NCBI RefSeq assembly: GCF_002162375.1
Contig: NZ_CP021425.1
Coordinates: forward strand, 3,232,766-3,296,765
DNA length: 64,000 nucleotides
Reading direction: 5' to 3'
Source of the DNA: Oleiphilus messinensis
Lineage (GTDB): Bacteria; Pseudomonadota; Gammaproteobacteria; Pseudomonadales; Oleiphilaceae
The stretch's first letter is position 1; each line of letters opens with the position of its first letter. Of the stretch, positions 27,608-37,501 are shown piece by piece. Both the position numbers and the translations under genes were made by a program. A model generated the notes under the pieces. It was not told the DNA's origin, did not search any database, and saw only the letters and a program-made list of their open reading frames with translations.

Positions 27608-28498
27608 TTAGCTATTTTCCGCTTCGGAACCAGTATTTGAAGCGACAACTCTACCTTTGCCCGATCGCTTTCCCACATACATTAACTGGTCTGCCATTTC
27701 TATCAAATCATCTAGGTTGTGACTACTAGCGCAATCACTAGTGATTAAGCCTATACTGGCATCAATTTTCTGAGGTAACGCAAGTCCTCGTATCTTATCT
27801 CTCAGACGTTGGGCAGATATTCTAGCTGACATGACTGACTCTATGTCGCTCATAAATACCACGAACTCATCACCACCAACCCTTCCCACAATATCACTTC
27901 GCCTAACAGTTGATTGCAGCTCTTTTGCAACCATTCTCAAAACCCTATCTCCCTCTATATGCCCCAGGTTGTCATTCACCAACTTAAAGCCATCTAAATC
28001 AATAAATAGCAAAGCAAACTTATTCCCTTTTCGTTCACATGCCTGAATCGATTTAGACGACATTTCTTTAAAAAGAAATCTTTTTGGCAAACCTGTAAGC
28101 TCATCATAATAGGCATTGATACGCAGAACAGAGCTAGAGGAACTAAGTATGGTGGCCAAGGCATATTCGGAATCAGCACTTTCCAAAGCAGTCAAGCCTA
28201 TTTCTAAGTTCAACAATTCACCATCGCTGGCAACACCACTTACCAATCGCCCTTTATTCATAGCCTTTTCATCCTTAGACGAAAAGTATCTGGCAGCGCA
28301 ATCAGCGTGAGCACTCTTAGCTTCTGGAGGAAGTAATATACTCAAACTTTGGTTAATCAATTCAGATTGCTCGTATTTAAAGAGCTTTAGAAGCGTTCTA
28401 TTTACATAGCGAATATATCCTGCGTTATCTATAACCAATATACTCACTGGCAGACTATTTAGAACTACTTCTCCAGGGATCGAACCAGGAAACTCCAT
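27608..28498 (-). CDS. PAS-GGDEF diguanylate cyclase
   Basis: A cytosolic protein of 296 residues that probably makes cyclic di-GMP. The N-terminal PAS domain (about 10-120) starts LNSLPVSILVIDNAGYIRYVN. The GGDEF domain runs from YYDELTGLPKRFLF to the end. The active-site loop GRVGGDEFVVF is intact, and an RxxD inhibitory site (RRSD) lies five residues before GGDEF, so product inhibition is expected. The C-terminal YVGKRSGKGRV matches the family end. There are no transmembrane segments. It is beside a chemosensory operon on the same island, but in the opposite direction. Confidence 0.9.
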   Translation of the reverse strand: MEFPGSIPGEVVLNSLPVSILVIDNAGYIRYVNRTLLKLFKYEQSELINQSLSILLPPEAKSAHADCAARYFSSKDEKAMNKGRLVSGVASDGELLNLEIGLTALESADSEYALATILSSSSSVLRINAYYDELTGLPKRFLFKEMSSKSIQACERKGNKFALLFIDLDGFKLVNDNLGHIEGDRVLRMVAKELQSTVRRSDIVGRVGGDEFVVFMSDIESVMSARISAQRLRDKIRGLALPQKIDASIGLITSDCASSHNLDDLIEMADQLMYVGKRSGKGRVVASNTGSEAENS

Positions 28499-28596
28499 CG
28501 TCTATTAACCTCTAACGAACAATTTAATGAATCTATTATCATGCTAGCAGTTATAGACAGGTTACCTTCATTCTATTCGTTTTATGGACATAACTT

Positions 28597-29352
28597 TTAC
28601 TGATTAACCCAGATACCCTCTTGAAATGGATGACCCGCTTCTAAGAACATAGCTTTAAGCCTTCCTGACTCGAGTAGATCAATGATCTTTCGATCATATA
28701 TTTCTGCAAGCTTTTTAGAAAATGGCTCATCCGAAAAAGCAATATATGCGTTCTCGCTCCACAACACATTGACCTCAAAATCACTAAGGTCGATATAGTC
28801 AAGAGACTCATAAATTCTTAACTCAGTTAATGAAGAAACTAGAACATCGGCATGCCTATCATTTTTTAGCCTATTCCAGGCAATCGGAAAACTATTGAGT
28901 GCATCATATTTATATTCCAATTTCTGTAACTCAGGCCTCTTGTTGTAAGAATATCCTCTTACCCACACTAAATGCTTATTAGACAATGACTCCAGACCAT
29001 TCCATTGATACCTTTCTTTCTTATATATCGCCCCTGTCTGCTCTACAAATAAAGGGTGTTTAGGTCTAATCATTCCATCGATGATGTTGTGCTGTATATT
29101 CCCGAGCATCATGTGGGCTTTCTTCTTCGAAACAAGGAGTTGAGCTCTTTTCCAGGGAACAAAGGCGATTTTTATCTTATACTTTTGAGAGTCATATACT
29201 GCACCCAATATATCGAAAATGAGCCCACTACCATCCGCGTTTGTATAACCTTTGTACTCAGGTGTAACGACAGAAATCATGGCTCTTTCTTCTGCATAGG
29301 AGAAAAAAGAAACAAAAGAAAGCGTTAAGCATAAAGCATGGATAAAAGGCAT
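28597..29352 (-). CDS. Periplasmic substrate-binding-like protein (SBP_bac_3 type)
   Basis: A 251-residue exported protein with a signal peptide ending FFSYA. The fold pattern fits family-3 solute-binding proteins: SVVTPEYKGYTNADGSGLIFDIL at the start, FVPWKRAQLLV, then MLGNIQHN. No ABC permease or ATPase is adjacent. Such orphan binding proteins often serve as sensors or remain uncharacterised. It lies between a diguanylate cyclase and a chemosensory operon, so a role in ligand sensing for either is possible but unproven. Confidence 0.7.
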   Translation of the reverse strand: MPFIHALCLTLSFVSFFSYAEERAMISVVTPEYKGYTNADGSGLIFDILGAVYDSQKYKIKIAFVPWKRAQLLVSKKKAHMMLGNIQHNIIDGMIRPKHPLFVEQTGAIYKKERYQWNGLESLSNKHLVWVRGYSYNKRPELQKLEYKYDALNSFPIAWNRLKNDRHADVLVSSLTELRIYESLDYIDLSDFEVNVLWSENAYIAFSDEPFSKKLAEIYDRKIIDLLESGRLKAMFLEAGHPFQEGIWVNQ

Positions 29353-29787
29353 TATTCAATTGTCCTCATACATTCAGGCGCTGAGTCGGCTATTCACAAA
29401 TACTTTTAAAAAACTTAAATGCTCTTTGTCCTCATAGCCAATAACTACCATCCAAACGAACATCATCCCCGCTCCCAAATGTCCACATTAAAACCAGTCT
29501 TTTGAACATTTCACTGAACCAGTTAAGAATACGAATAAGCTACAACAGCAGACTAAAAGGAGGATGCTGGAACTTGGCACTTCTCCGATTTCCATCAACT
29601 CCTTAAATACTCAATCTATAAAGTAGTTTGGATGCAATCCACAATATGCGCAATCAACAATTATCCAAATAACGAACAATCCAAATTCGCAACCTTCATG
29701 CGCACTATATTGAACAAAGTCTAGTATTTCATTTTAAAAAATATAAAACGAAACTCATTCGCTACATGCAAACTTTTGGAGTTCTAA
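29353..29787. other. Divergent intergenic region before the chemosensory operon
   Basis: A 435-bp AT-rich stretch between the binding-protein gene and cheY. It must hold the promoters of both. GGAG lies 8 nt before the cheY ATG. I see no clear operator or RNA. Confidence 0.5.
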
Positions 29788-30153
29788 ATGTCGAAAACCA
29801 TATTGATCGTTGATGATTCTGCTAGCGTCAGGCACGTGGTATCTGAAGCACTATCAGCAGTCGGTTATAATGTCATCGAAGCTGAGGATGGCAAAGATGG
29901 CCTAGCCAAACTCAATACACGCCGAGTTCACCTAATTATCTCAGACGTCAATATGCCCAACATGGATGGCATTTCAATGGCAAAAGAGATTAAACAAAAC
30001 CCCCAACATAAGTTTACTCCTATAGTAATGCTAACTACCGAAGGCGACGATAAGACAAAACAAGCTGGCAAGGCCGCAGGTGTTAGGGCATGGATGGTTA
30101 AACCCTTCAAACCTGAACAGATGATTCAAGCAGTAAAAACTTTGGTACCTTAA
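29788..30153 (+). CDS. CheY-like single-domain response regulator
   Basis: A stand-alone receiver domain of 121 residues. It has the acidic pair in LIVDDS, the phospho-acceptor aspartate in LIISDVNMPNMDG, a conserved threonine in VMLTTEG, and the conserved lysine in MVKPFKPEQ. It is the first gene of the island chemosensory operon and would be phosphorylated by the CheA encoded 330 bp downstream. No CheZ is present. Confidence 0.93.
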   Translation: MSKTILIVDDSASVRHVVSEALSAVGYNVIEAEDGKDGLAKLNTRRVHLIISDVNMPNMDGISMAKEIKQNPQHKFTPIVMLTTEGDDKTKQAGKAAGVRAWMVKPFKPEQMIQAVKTLVP

Positions 30154-30154
30154 G

Positions 30155-30466
30155 ATGTTCCGTTTTGAAGTTATAGAAACAGAAACACATAAGGAAGTAT
30201 CAATTGGTGGCGAGCTTACAATTTACTGCGCTGAAGATTTATTCACAAATTATGTTAAGTCATTTTCGACCGATAAGCATGTCTTACTAAGACTAGATGA
30301 AGTGGAAGAAGTTGATACTTCTGGGATACAGATCTTGCTCATGCTTAAAAAACAAATCAAGAGTAAGGGGCACAATATTTCATTGGGACCAGTTTCTAAA
30401 TGCGTTGAACGATATGTGAGCCTGTTCGATCTAACATCAAGATTCGATGCGGCTGATTGGCTATGA
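30155..30466 (+). CDS. STAS-domain protein of the chemosensory operon
   Basis: A 103-residue protein made of a STAS domain, as in anti-sigma-factor antagonists. The segment LRLDEVEEVDTSGIQILLML contains the T-S site that is phosphorylated in SpoIIAA-type proteins. It starts one base after the cheY stop, so translation is coupled. STAS proteins at this position occur in some non-flagellar chemosensory clusters; the partner is unknown. Confidence 0.85.
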   Translation: MFRFEVIETETHKEVSIGGELTIYCAEDLFTNYVKSFSTDKHVLLRLDEVEEVDTSGIQILLMLKKQIKSKGHNISLGPVSKCVERYVSLFDLTSRFDAADWL

Positions 30467-30484
30467 GTTAGGGTGGATATTTAA

Positions 30485-32686
30485 GTGGAATTAGAAGGTG
30501 CACTAGGTACTTTTTACGCTGAATCTCAAGAGCTTCTAGAATCTATGGAAGATGCTTTACTTCGACTTGATTCGGGCGAATATGATAGTGATGTATTGAA
30601 CGAGATTTTTAGATCAGCGCATACTATCAAAGGGTCTGCAGGTATTTTTGGTCTAGATCACATAGTAGAGTTTACTCATGTTGTTGAGAACATTCTCGAC
30701 CGTGCCAGAGATGATGAAATAAGGCTAGAAGAGGAACTTCTTAACATCATATTCAAATGTAGAGACCACATTGCGGAGCTAATTAATCACGACCTTGAAG
30801 CATTTAATGACTCTCCAAATCTAGCTCAAACAGGAAAGCAACTGCTCGATGGTTTGATACCTTGGTTTAAGTCAAATGACGCCGATATACATGAAAAAAA
30901 GATAGTCGACAAAGTGGGTCTAGAAACAGAAGGAGCAACAGGAGACTGGCATCTTTCTCTTCGCTTATCTAAAGACTGTTTGCGAAATGGAATGGATCCC
31001 ATCTCATTTCTAAACTACCTCAGTTCAATTGGTGAATTAAGGCAGATTATTACGCTCGAAGATTCATTGCCCGATATTGAAGAATTTGATGCTGAAACTC
31101 TATATCTCGGTTACGAAATATCTCTTCAATCTAACTCCAGCAGAGAGGAGATCGAAAATACCTTCACATTTGTTAGAGAAGACTCGGAAATCCGAATTAT
31201 CCCACCTAACAGTACAATCGAGGAGTACATAGCTCTAATTGAGGCGCTACCAGAAGATGACAAGCGTATAGGTGAGATTCTAGTAGGGTGCGGTGCCATT
31301 TCAAGCGAGACTCTCTGCAAAGCATTGCAAGTCCAGGAGAATGAGACCAAGAGTAGCAATCAGAGCCGTAAAATAGGTGAAGTGCTTGTTGAAAGCAGTG
31401 GCCTCCCAGAGAAGGTAGTTAATGCAGCAGCAGAAAAGCAAGAAGATACGAAAGAAAGAAAGAAACCTTCTTCACAGTTAATACGAATCGATGCAGACCG
31501 CTTGGATCACCTAATAAATCTTATTGGCGAACTAGTGATCAACCGACAAAGGGTAAACCTATTGGCAGGAGAAACGCGCCATGAGTCTCTTATCGAAGCT
31601 GTTGGTGATTTAGAAAACTTCACTGAACAGCTACGTGATGCAGCACTGAATCTGCGGATGGTTCAAATAGGCTCGACCTTTCAGAAGTTTAAGCGAATTG
31701 TTCGAGATACTGCACAGGAACTTGGCAAGGATATTAATCTAATACTAGAGGGGACTGAAACGGAACTAGATCGCCTAATGGTTGAAAAACTTGGTGATCC
31801 GCTTACCCACATCATTCGCAATGCCATAGACCACGGAATTGAAGCCAAGGAGCAACGTCTTGCAAATGGTAAAAGCGAGACTGGCACTATTAAAATGGCT
31901 GCTTTTCACGAAGCAGGCAGCATAGTGATCGAAGTGAGTGACGATGGAGGAGGTATAGCTCCTGAAAAAATTCGAGCCAAAGCTGTCATCAAAGAAATAA
32001 TCTCCGAAGATGCAAATTTATCAGATCAAGAGTTATTGCATTTGGTGTTTCATCCAGGTTTTTCTACCGCCGAAAGTGTCACTAACCTTTCTGGTCGGGG
32101 AGTTGGAATGGATGTAGTGAAACGAAATGTCGAAGCACTTCAGGGCACTATTGATATTAACAGCAAGGTTGGCTTTGGCACTCGATTTCAAATTCGATTA
32201 CCTCTAACACTAGCTATTATTGATGGGTTTCACGTTCAGAGTGGAAACACACACTTCATAGTTCCTCAATCCTCTGTCGTGGAATGTACAGACCTCGGAT
32301 CCCACGAAAAAATGGAAAACCGCAACTGTATTAACGTAAGAGGAGAAATGATTCCCTTTATCAAACTTGGGGATGTTTTCAAGATTTCACCATCTGAAGG
32401 AGAGACCGCAAGCTATTTGTATAGAGAAGGTAAGTCAGCCTCTTCGCATACAGAGAATTTAGTAATTGCGCGCTACGGCGAATTTACTGCTGGTATTGTC
32501 GCCGACCAACTCCATGGAGAAATTCAGACAGTCGTCAAGCCGCTAGGCCCAATATTCAAACCCCTTAGAGGAATTGGCGGATCAACCTTACTTGGCAATG
32601 GTGAAATAGCTTTCATACTGGATATCCCCCAATTGATTGAATCAGTGATTTCCAATGAAGGTACAACGTTCACCGTAAACGAATGA
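30485..32686 (+). CDS. cheA: Chemotaxis histidine kinase CheA
   Basis: A 733-residue hybrid of Hpt, linker, dimerisation, kinase and CheW-like domains. The phosphorylatable His46 is in RSAHTIKGSAG. The N-box is in HIIRNAIDHGIEAKEQR, the G1 box in DDGGGIAPEKI, and the G2 box in GRGVGMDVVKRNV. The C-terminal 130 residues form the regulatory domain that docks to CheW and receptors. The region 150-320 is long and divergent, without a clear CheY-binding P2 module. The start is GTG with an AGGGTGGA-like leader. The product should phosphorylate the local CheY and CheB. Confidence 0.95.
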   Translation: MELEGALGTFYAESQELLESMEDALLRLDSGEYDSDVLNEIFRSAHTIKGSAGIFGLDHIVEFTHVVENILDRARDDEIRLEEELLNIIFKCRDHIAELINHDLEAFNDSPNLAQTGKQLLDGLIPWFKSNDADIHEKKIVDKVGLETEGATGDWHLSLRLSKDCLRNGMDPISFLNYLSSIGELRQIITLEDSLPDIEEFDAETLYLGYEISLQSNSSREEIENTFTFVREDSEIRIIPPNSTIEEYIALIEALPEDDKRIGEILVGCGAISSETLCKALQVQENETKSSNQSRKIGEVLVESSGLPEKVVNAAAEKQEDTKERKKPSSQLIRIDADRLDHLINLIGELVINRQRVNLLAGETRHESLIEAVGDLENFTEQLRDAALNLRMVQIGSTFQKFKRIVRDTAQELGKDINLILEGTETELDRLMVEKLGDPLTHIIRNAIDHGIEAKEQRLANGKSETGTIKMAAFHEAGSIVIEVSDDGGGIAPEKIRAKAVIKEIISEDANLSDQELLHLVFHPGFSTAESVTNLSGRGVGMDVVKRNVEALQGTIDINSKVGFGTRFQIRLPLTLAIIDGFHVQSGNTHFIVPQSSVVECTDLGSHEKMENRNCINVRGEMIPFIKLGDVFKISPSEGETASYLYREGKSASSHTENLVIARYGEFTAGIVADQLHGEIQTVVKPLGPIFKPLRGIGGSTLLGNGEIAFILDIPQLIESVISNEGTTFTVNE

Positions 32687-32721
32687 AATAGCTATCACGT
32701 AATTACTATAGGAGTTCCGTT

Positions 32722-33246
32722 GTGTCAAAAGACTCTAGCCCTGACAGATCTATCGACGAACCTAAAAACAGAAGACAGTTCCTTACCTTTTGTTTGAATA
32801 ATGAATATTTTGGTATGGAACTACATCAGACCAGAGAGATACTCGAGTACTCAGATGTCACAGATGTACCTTTGATGCCAGGTTTCATGAGCGGAGTAAT
32901 AAACCTTCGCGGAGAAGTGGTACCAGTCATTGATCTTGCAATCAGACTCGGTAGAGATCCAATTAAACTGCACAAGCGAACATGTATTGTCATCATTGAA
33001 CTCCACAGTTACGAACAAAAACATGTGCTCGGCTTACTTGTCGATTCGGTAAGTGAAGTTGTTGAACTTGATACCTCTGATGTTGAGGAAGCACCTGCTT
33101 TTGGTGCAAACATACGGGCTGAATTTATCCTGGGCATTGCCAAAAAAGAGGAGCAATTTGTGATCTTATTAGATGCTGAAAAAACATTGTCTCCTATCGA
33201 GTTGGCCAGTCTTGTAGAAGCAGAGTTTCAAGCGACAGAAGATTAA
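32722..33246 (+). CDS. cheW: Chemotaxis coupling protein CheW
   Basis: A CheW domain of 174 residues that links CheA to the receptor. Typical blocks are FCLNNEYFGMELHQTREIL, LMPGFMSGVINLRGEVVPVIDL and LVDSVSEVVELDTSDV. The GTG start has AGGAG 7 nt upstream. It lies between cheA and the receptor gene in the same operon. Confidence 0.95.
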   Translation: MSKDSSPDRSIDEPKNRRQFLTFCLNNEYFGMELHQTREILEYSDVTDVPLMPGFMSGVINLRGEVVPVIDLAIRLGRDPIKLHKRTCIVIIELHSYEQKHVLGLLVDSVSEVVELDTSDVEEAPAFGANIRAEFILGIAKKEEQFVILLDAEKTLSPIELASLVEAEFQATED

Positions 33247-33283
33247 TAAAACGACTTAATAAACTTGAATAGAGGACACCGAC

Positions 33284-34948
33284 ATGTTAACAAAAATAGG
33301 ACTCAAGATAAGAATAATTTTCTTAGGATTGTTAATCACCTCAGCGCTTACTTTTCTGGGCGTGACATCGATTTCTGAACTAGGTGAATATCATAACTCG
33401 ACTAAGCGAAATTTTGATGCTGTGACATCCAACGTCGCTATACTGAAGGAGGTCAATCACGCTCACCTTGTTTTTAAAACACAAGTACAAGAATGGAAGA
33501 ATGTGCTACTTCGTGGCAATGACCAAAAGCAATATGACAAATACTATAAGCGTTTCCTGAACTCTTCAGACAAAGTTCAAGGCGCTTTATCAAAAGCGAT
33601 TGAGCACTCTCAAAGCATTGGCCTAGATACATCAAAGTTAGAAACAGTTAAAAAGAATCATGCCGATCTGCGCACAGCCTATACCAAAGCCATCAAGGAA
33701 TTTGATGAGAAGGATAAATTAGCTGGGCAAAAAGTTGATAAACTGGTCAAAGGTGTAGACCGACCTACGAGTCAAACCATGAAAGAGGTAACAGAGGAAA
33801 CGGAAACTGCTTTCTACGAGTTAATCGAAAGCACCGGCGTATCAATGGAATCTGATTATTCCGATATAAAGCAGGCCTCTATAATAGTGATGGTGATTGC
33901 GTCAGTTTTTGTAATTTTGGTTATGATCTGGATCTTTTGGGATCTTCTAAAGACTCTAGGCGGTGAACCAAGTTATGCAGCTCGAGTAGTCGACAGCGTA
34001 GCCAACGGCAATCTTGATATCAGGATAGATCTACACCCTAAAGATAAGCGTTCCTTGCTTTTCAGAATCGACAACATGAAAGAGCAACTAACTCAGGTGA
34101 TTCAGGAAGTTCGTTCTTCAGCCGATTCACTTGCATCTGCGTCAGAAGAAGTCAGCTCTACATCTCAATCTTTAGCTAAGGGCGCTTCAGTTCAGTCAGC
34201 GAGTGTTGAGCAAACATCTGCTTCTGTTGAAGAGATGTCAGCATCCATTGCTCAAAACAATGAGAACGCTAGTATTACCGACGGCATGGCGCAAAAAGCA
34301 GCTAACGAAGCAAAAACCGGTGGCAAAGCAGTTTCTGAAACTGTTGAAGCTATGCAGAAAATTGCAGACCGCATCAGCATTGTTGATGATATTGCCTATC
34401 AAACGAACTTATTAGCTCTCAATGCAGCGATAGAGGCTGGACGAGCAGGAGATCACGGAAAAGGATTCGCTGTAGTAGCCTCTGAAGTTCGTAAGCTTGC
34501 CGAGCGTAGCCAGGTTGCAGCCCAAGAAATAAGTGAATTGGCGAAAGAGAGCGTTAAGCTTGCTGAGTCAGCAGGAAATTCACTCGAAGAGATAGTCCCG
34601 TCCATAAACAAAACCGCCGACCTTGTTCAAGAAATTGCCGCAGCATCTTCAGAGCAAACCTCAGGTGTTCAACAAATAAATTCTGCGATCAGTCAAGTTA
34701 GTCAAACGATGCAACAAAATGCGGCGGCTTCAGAAGAATTAAGTTCTACATCCGAAGAAATGAGCGCACAAGCTATGCGCTTACAAGAATCCGTTAGTTA
34801 TTTCTCTCTAAATAAATCTCCCAAGTCTTCTCAAGCTCCTTTTACTACTTCGACACAGAATCAAACAGAACAATCAAACGATTTAAATAGTCATCGACCT
34901 GGAAACCCTCAAGATGAGGATGACCAGAACTTTGTAAGTTACAGCTAA
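33284..34948 (+). CDS. Methyl-accepting chemotaxis protein
   Basis: A receptor of 554 residues. TM1 is at about residues 10-30, the periplasmic helical region at about 31-195, and TM2 at about 198-222. A HAMP domain follows ([20 protein letters not shown]), then a cytoplasmic coiled coil with the conserved hairpin tip [20 protein letters not shown]. The periplasmic part looks like a four-helix bundle. There is no NWETF-type C-terminal tail for CheR docking. It is the only receptor in the operon and is probably the input for this system; its ligand is unknown. Confidence 0.95.
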   Translation: MLTKIGLKIRIIFLGLLITSALTFLGVTSISELGEYHNSTKRNFDAVTSNVAILKEVNHAHLVFKTQVQEWKNVLLRGNDQKQYDKYYKRFLNSSDKVQGALSKAIEHSQSIGLDTSKLETVKKNHADLRTAYTKAIKEFDEKDKLAGQKVDKLVKGVDRPTSQTMKEVTEETETAFYELIESTGVSMESDYSDIKQASIIVMVIASVFVILVMIWIFWDLLKTLGGEPSYAARVVDSVANGNLDIRIDLHPKDKRSLLFRIDNMKEQLTQVIQEVRSSADSLASASEEVSSTSQSLAKGASVQSASVEQTSASVEEMSASIAQNNENASITDGMAQKAANEAKTGGKAVSETVEAMQKIADRISIVDDIAYQTNLLALNAAIEAGRAGDHGKGFAVVASEVRKLAERSQVAAQEISELAKESVKLAESAGNSLEEIVPSINKTADLVQEIAAASSEQTSGVQQINSAISQVSQTMQQNAAASEELSSTSEEMSAQAMRLQESVSYFSLNKSPKSSQAPFTTSTQNQTEQSNDLNSHRPGNPQDEDDQNFVSYS

Positions 34949-34959
34949 GAAACATTTTG

Positions 34960-35799
34960 ATGCGTTTGCATGAGGCTAGCAACCAGTTAAATATACCAAG
35001 TATAGAAGAGTTTTGCTTATTCCAGCAATTTATTCTCAAGGAGCTTGGTATATCTCTGCAACCTCAAAAAAGAGCAATGCTTGGCCATAGGCTTTCCAAG
35101 AGATTATGTCATTTGAAGCTGGATTCGTTTAGGGACTATTATTCATTGATAACCGATCGCTGTAACTCAGATGAAAAGCAAATTGCACTCGACCTCATTA
35201 CGACCAATGAGACCTACTTCTTTCGAGAACCGAAGCACTTTGATTTCCTTTCAGAAATGATACTACATACTTACCCTAAGACTCGTCCTTTCAGGGTGTG
35301 GAGCGCTGCCTGCTCAACTGGTGAAGAGCCCTATAGCATAGCAATGTTACTGGAAGATAAGTGCCCCGCCACGTGGTCATTGTTAGCTACAGACGTAAAT
35401 TGCACCGTTCTAAAAAGCGCAAGAAGGGCTATATACCTGGATTCTCGCATGTCAGAATTGTCGCCACAATATAGAAGAAGATTCTGCCTAAAAGGGCAGA
35501 ATGCGTTCTCGAACCATCTTCGAATCTCTCCCGATTTACGGACAAAGGTACAGTTCAGACACCTAAATTTACTAGATGATTTCAAAGGTATAGGAAAATT
35601 TGAGCTAATTTTTTTGCGAAACGTACTAATCTATTTTGATGAATCACTTAAACGCAAAATTATTCTAAAGATAATGACTCATCTGGTTCCAGGGGGATAT
35701 TTGTTCGTAGGGCACTCTGAAAGTTTTCACGGTATTCATCCTAAGCTAAAAACAATACAGCCCGCTATCATGCAATTTGAGCCAGATATTGCTTCATGA
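34960..35799 (+). CDS. cheR: Chemotaxis protein methyltransferase CheR
   Basis: A SAM-dependent methyltransferase of about 279 residues that methylates receptor glutamates. The N-terminal helical domain is followed by TTNETYFFREPKHF, the SAM-binding VWSAACSTGEEPYSIAML, and IFLRNVLIYFD. ATG at 34960 is preferred over the overlapping TTG at 34957. It starts 11 bp after the receptor stop. The next gene in the original operon, cheB, is now separated from it by an IS1182-family element. Confidence 0.94.
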   Translation: MRLHEASNQLNIPSIEEFCLFQQFILKELGISLQPQKRAMLGHRLSKRLCHLKLDSFRDYYSLITDRCNSDEKQIALDLITTNETYFFREPKHFDFLSEMILHTYPKTRPFRVWSAACSTGEEPYSIAMLLEDKCPATWSLLATDVNCTVLKSARRAIYLDSRMSELSPQYRRRFCLKGQNAFSNHLRISPDLRTKVQFRHLNLLDDFKGIGKFELIFLRNVLIYFDESLKRKIILKIMTHLVPGGYLFVGHSESFHGIHPKLKTIQPAIMQFEPDIAS

Positions 35800-35897
35800 T
35801 TGCGCTTACTAAATACGTTATATCCCATAGAACAATCTTATGACACTCAGACCATATGTTAATACTCAGGCTTAACTACGAAATTTTGAAAGCCTAG

Positions 35898-37472
35898 GAG
35901 TCTGTCGGATTATTCACATCAAATCGGTTAATATAGAAGATCCCAAAAACACAAATAAGACGAACAAATATGGCTGTTCAGTTTAAACAATTAGACAGAA
36001 AAACTCCTTATTTACTACCCCCAAGCGTACAAGACTATTTGCCCGAAGATCACTTGGCCTGTTTTGTCGTTGAAATTGTCGAACAACTGGATTTAAGCGC
36101 ATTCACTGATGTTTATTCTGGCAGAGGAAAAAAGCCTTATCATCCAGCCATGCTGGTCGCACTATTATTCTATGGCTATGCCACCGGCGTTTTCTCAAGC
36201 CGGAAGTTGGAGAAAGCAGCATACGATTCCATTGCTGTGCGCTACATCTGCGCAAATTCTTATCCCGATCACGACACGATTGCCACCTTTCGCAAGCGGT
36301 TTCTAAAAGAAATCGAGGGATTGTTTGTCGATATTCTACTAATCGCTGAAACGATGGGGTTACTGAAGCTGGGCACTGTAAGCCTTGACGGTACTAAAAT
36401 CAAAGCCAACGCCAGCAAGCACAAGGCACTGAGCTGGGAATATGCCAACAAGCTGGAAGAGCAGCTTAAGGCGGAAGTTGTAGAACTGATGCAAAAGGCT
36501 GAAGAGGCCGACAACGCTACGCTACCTGAAGAGATGAACGTGCCTGAAGAGTTGGCGCGCCGCGAGCAGCGATTGAACACCATTGCGCAAGCCAAGAAGA
36601 AAATTCAGGCCCGCGCCAAAGAGCGCTTTGAACGTGAACAAGCCGCATATGAAGAAAAGGTGGAACGGCGCAAATGCTATGAGGAAGAGACGGGAAAAAA
36701 GCCTAGAGGGCGTCAACCTGTCGCCCCTTCTGAAGGGCCGCTGCCCAAGGATCAAGTTAATCTAACAGATGAAGAGTCGCGCATTATGCCGACACAGGGC
36801 GGCTTTGAGCAGGCTTACAACGCTCAGGCAGGTGTTGATATTGAAACGTATCTCATTGTGGAGCAGCATCTGAGTCAGTCCCCAAATGACAAACTGGAAG
36901 TCTCTTCCACGCTGGAGAATCTTGATCAGTTACCGGAGAGCCTGGGGGCGGTTCGTCAACTGCTTGCCGATACGGGTTACTTTAGCGAAGCCAATACCGA
37001 GAAATGTGAATCGGCAGGTGTTGAGCCCTTAATACCCGAAAAACGCCATCACCACAATTTGCCGCTTAAGGAACGCTTAGCCGAAGATCAGGAAGCGCCA
37101 GAGAATCCGACAGCAGTTGCGGCGATGAAACACCGCTTGCAAACCAAGGCAGGTCGAGAGGCATACGGCCAAAGGAAGTCCACCGTAGAAACGGTCTTTG
37201 GAATAATTAAGCATGTTCTTGGTTTTCGTCAATTTTTACTGAGGGGTTTTGATTCAGTGCAGAGTGAATGGAGTTTAGTGTGTCTCGCTTGGAATCTGAA
37301 GCGAATTCATGCGTTAAAGGTGGCTTAAGGTCGTAAACAAAAGCTTTGTAGGAAGCATTTTTCGTTTCCAAAGCTATCGAAAAGCCCCGGACTTAGATAT
37401 ATGCTCGATCAACTAAAATTCAACCGGCTATGTGACTGAGGATGGTTTGAGTTTTGCCAATCCGACAGACTC
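35898..37472 (+). mobile_element. IS1182-family insertion sequence between cheR and cheB
   Basis: A 1575-bp element with 14-bp inverted ends (GAGTCTGTCGGATT at 35898-35911 and its complement at 37459-37472), flanked by a 4-bp duplication CTAG (35894-35897 and 37473-37476). It lies 98 bp after cheR and 29 bp before cheB and points the same way as the operon. It should reduce or replace transcription of cheB. Confidence 0.9.
35970..37328 (+). CDS. IS1182-family transposase
   Basis: A complete transposase of 452 residues. The N-terminal domain (LLPPSVQDYLPEDHLACFV, YHPAMLVALLFYGYATGVFS) and the first catalytic Asp region VSLDGTKIKANASKHKA are typical. A long charged coiled insert follows (residues about 150-260). 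Then come LLADTGYFSEAN, the second Asp, and RKSTVETVFGIIKHVLGFRQF, which contains the catalytic Glu. It looks intact. Confidence 0.92.
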   Translation: MAVQFKQLDRKTPYLLPPSVQDYLPEDHLACFVVEIVEQLDLSAFTDVYSGRGKKPYHPAMLVALLFYGYATGVFSSRKLEKAAYDSIAVRYICANSYPDHDTIATFRKRFLKEIEGLFVDILLIAETMGLLKLGTVSLDGTKIKANASKHKALSWEYANKLEEQLKAEVVELMQKAEEADNATLPEEMNVPEELARREQRLNTIAQAKKKIQARAKERFEREQAAYEEKVERRKCYEEETGKKPRGRQPVAPSEGPLPKDQVNLTDEESRIMPTQGGFEQAYNAQAGVDIETYLIVEQHLSQSPNDKLEVSSTLENLDQLPESLGAVRQLLADTGYFSEANTEKCESAGVEPLIPEKRHHHNLPLKERLAEDQEAPENPTAVAAMKHRLQTKAGREAYGQRKSTVETVFGIIKHVLGFRQFLLRGFDSVQSEWSLVCLAWNLKRIHALKVA

Positions 37473-37501
37473 CTAGCAACCCTTTTCTACAGGCATGAAT
37501 T

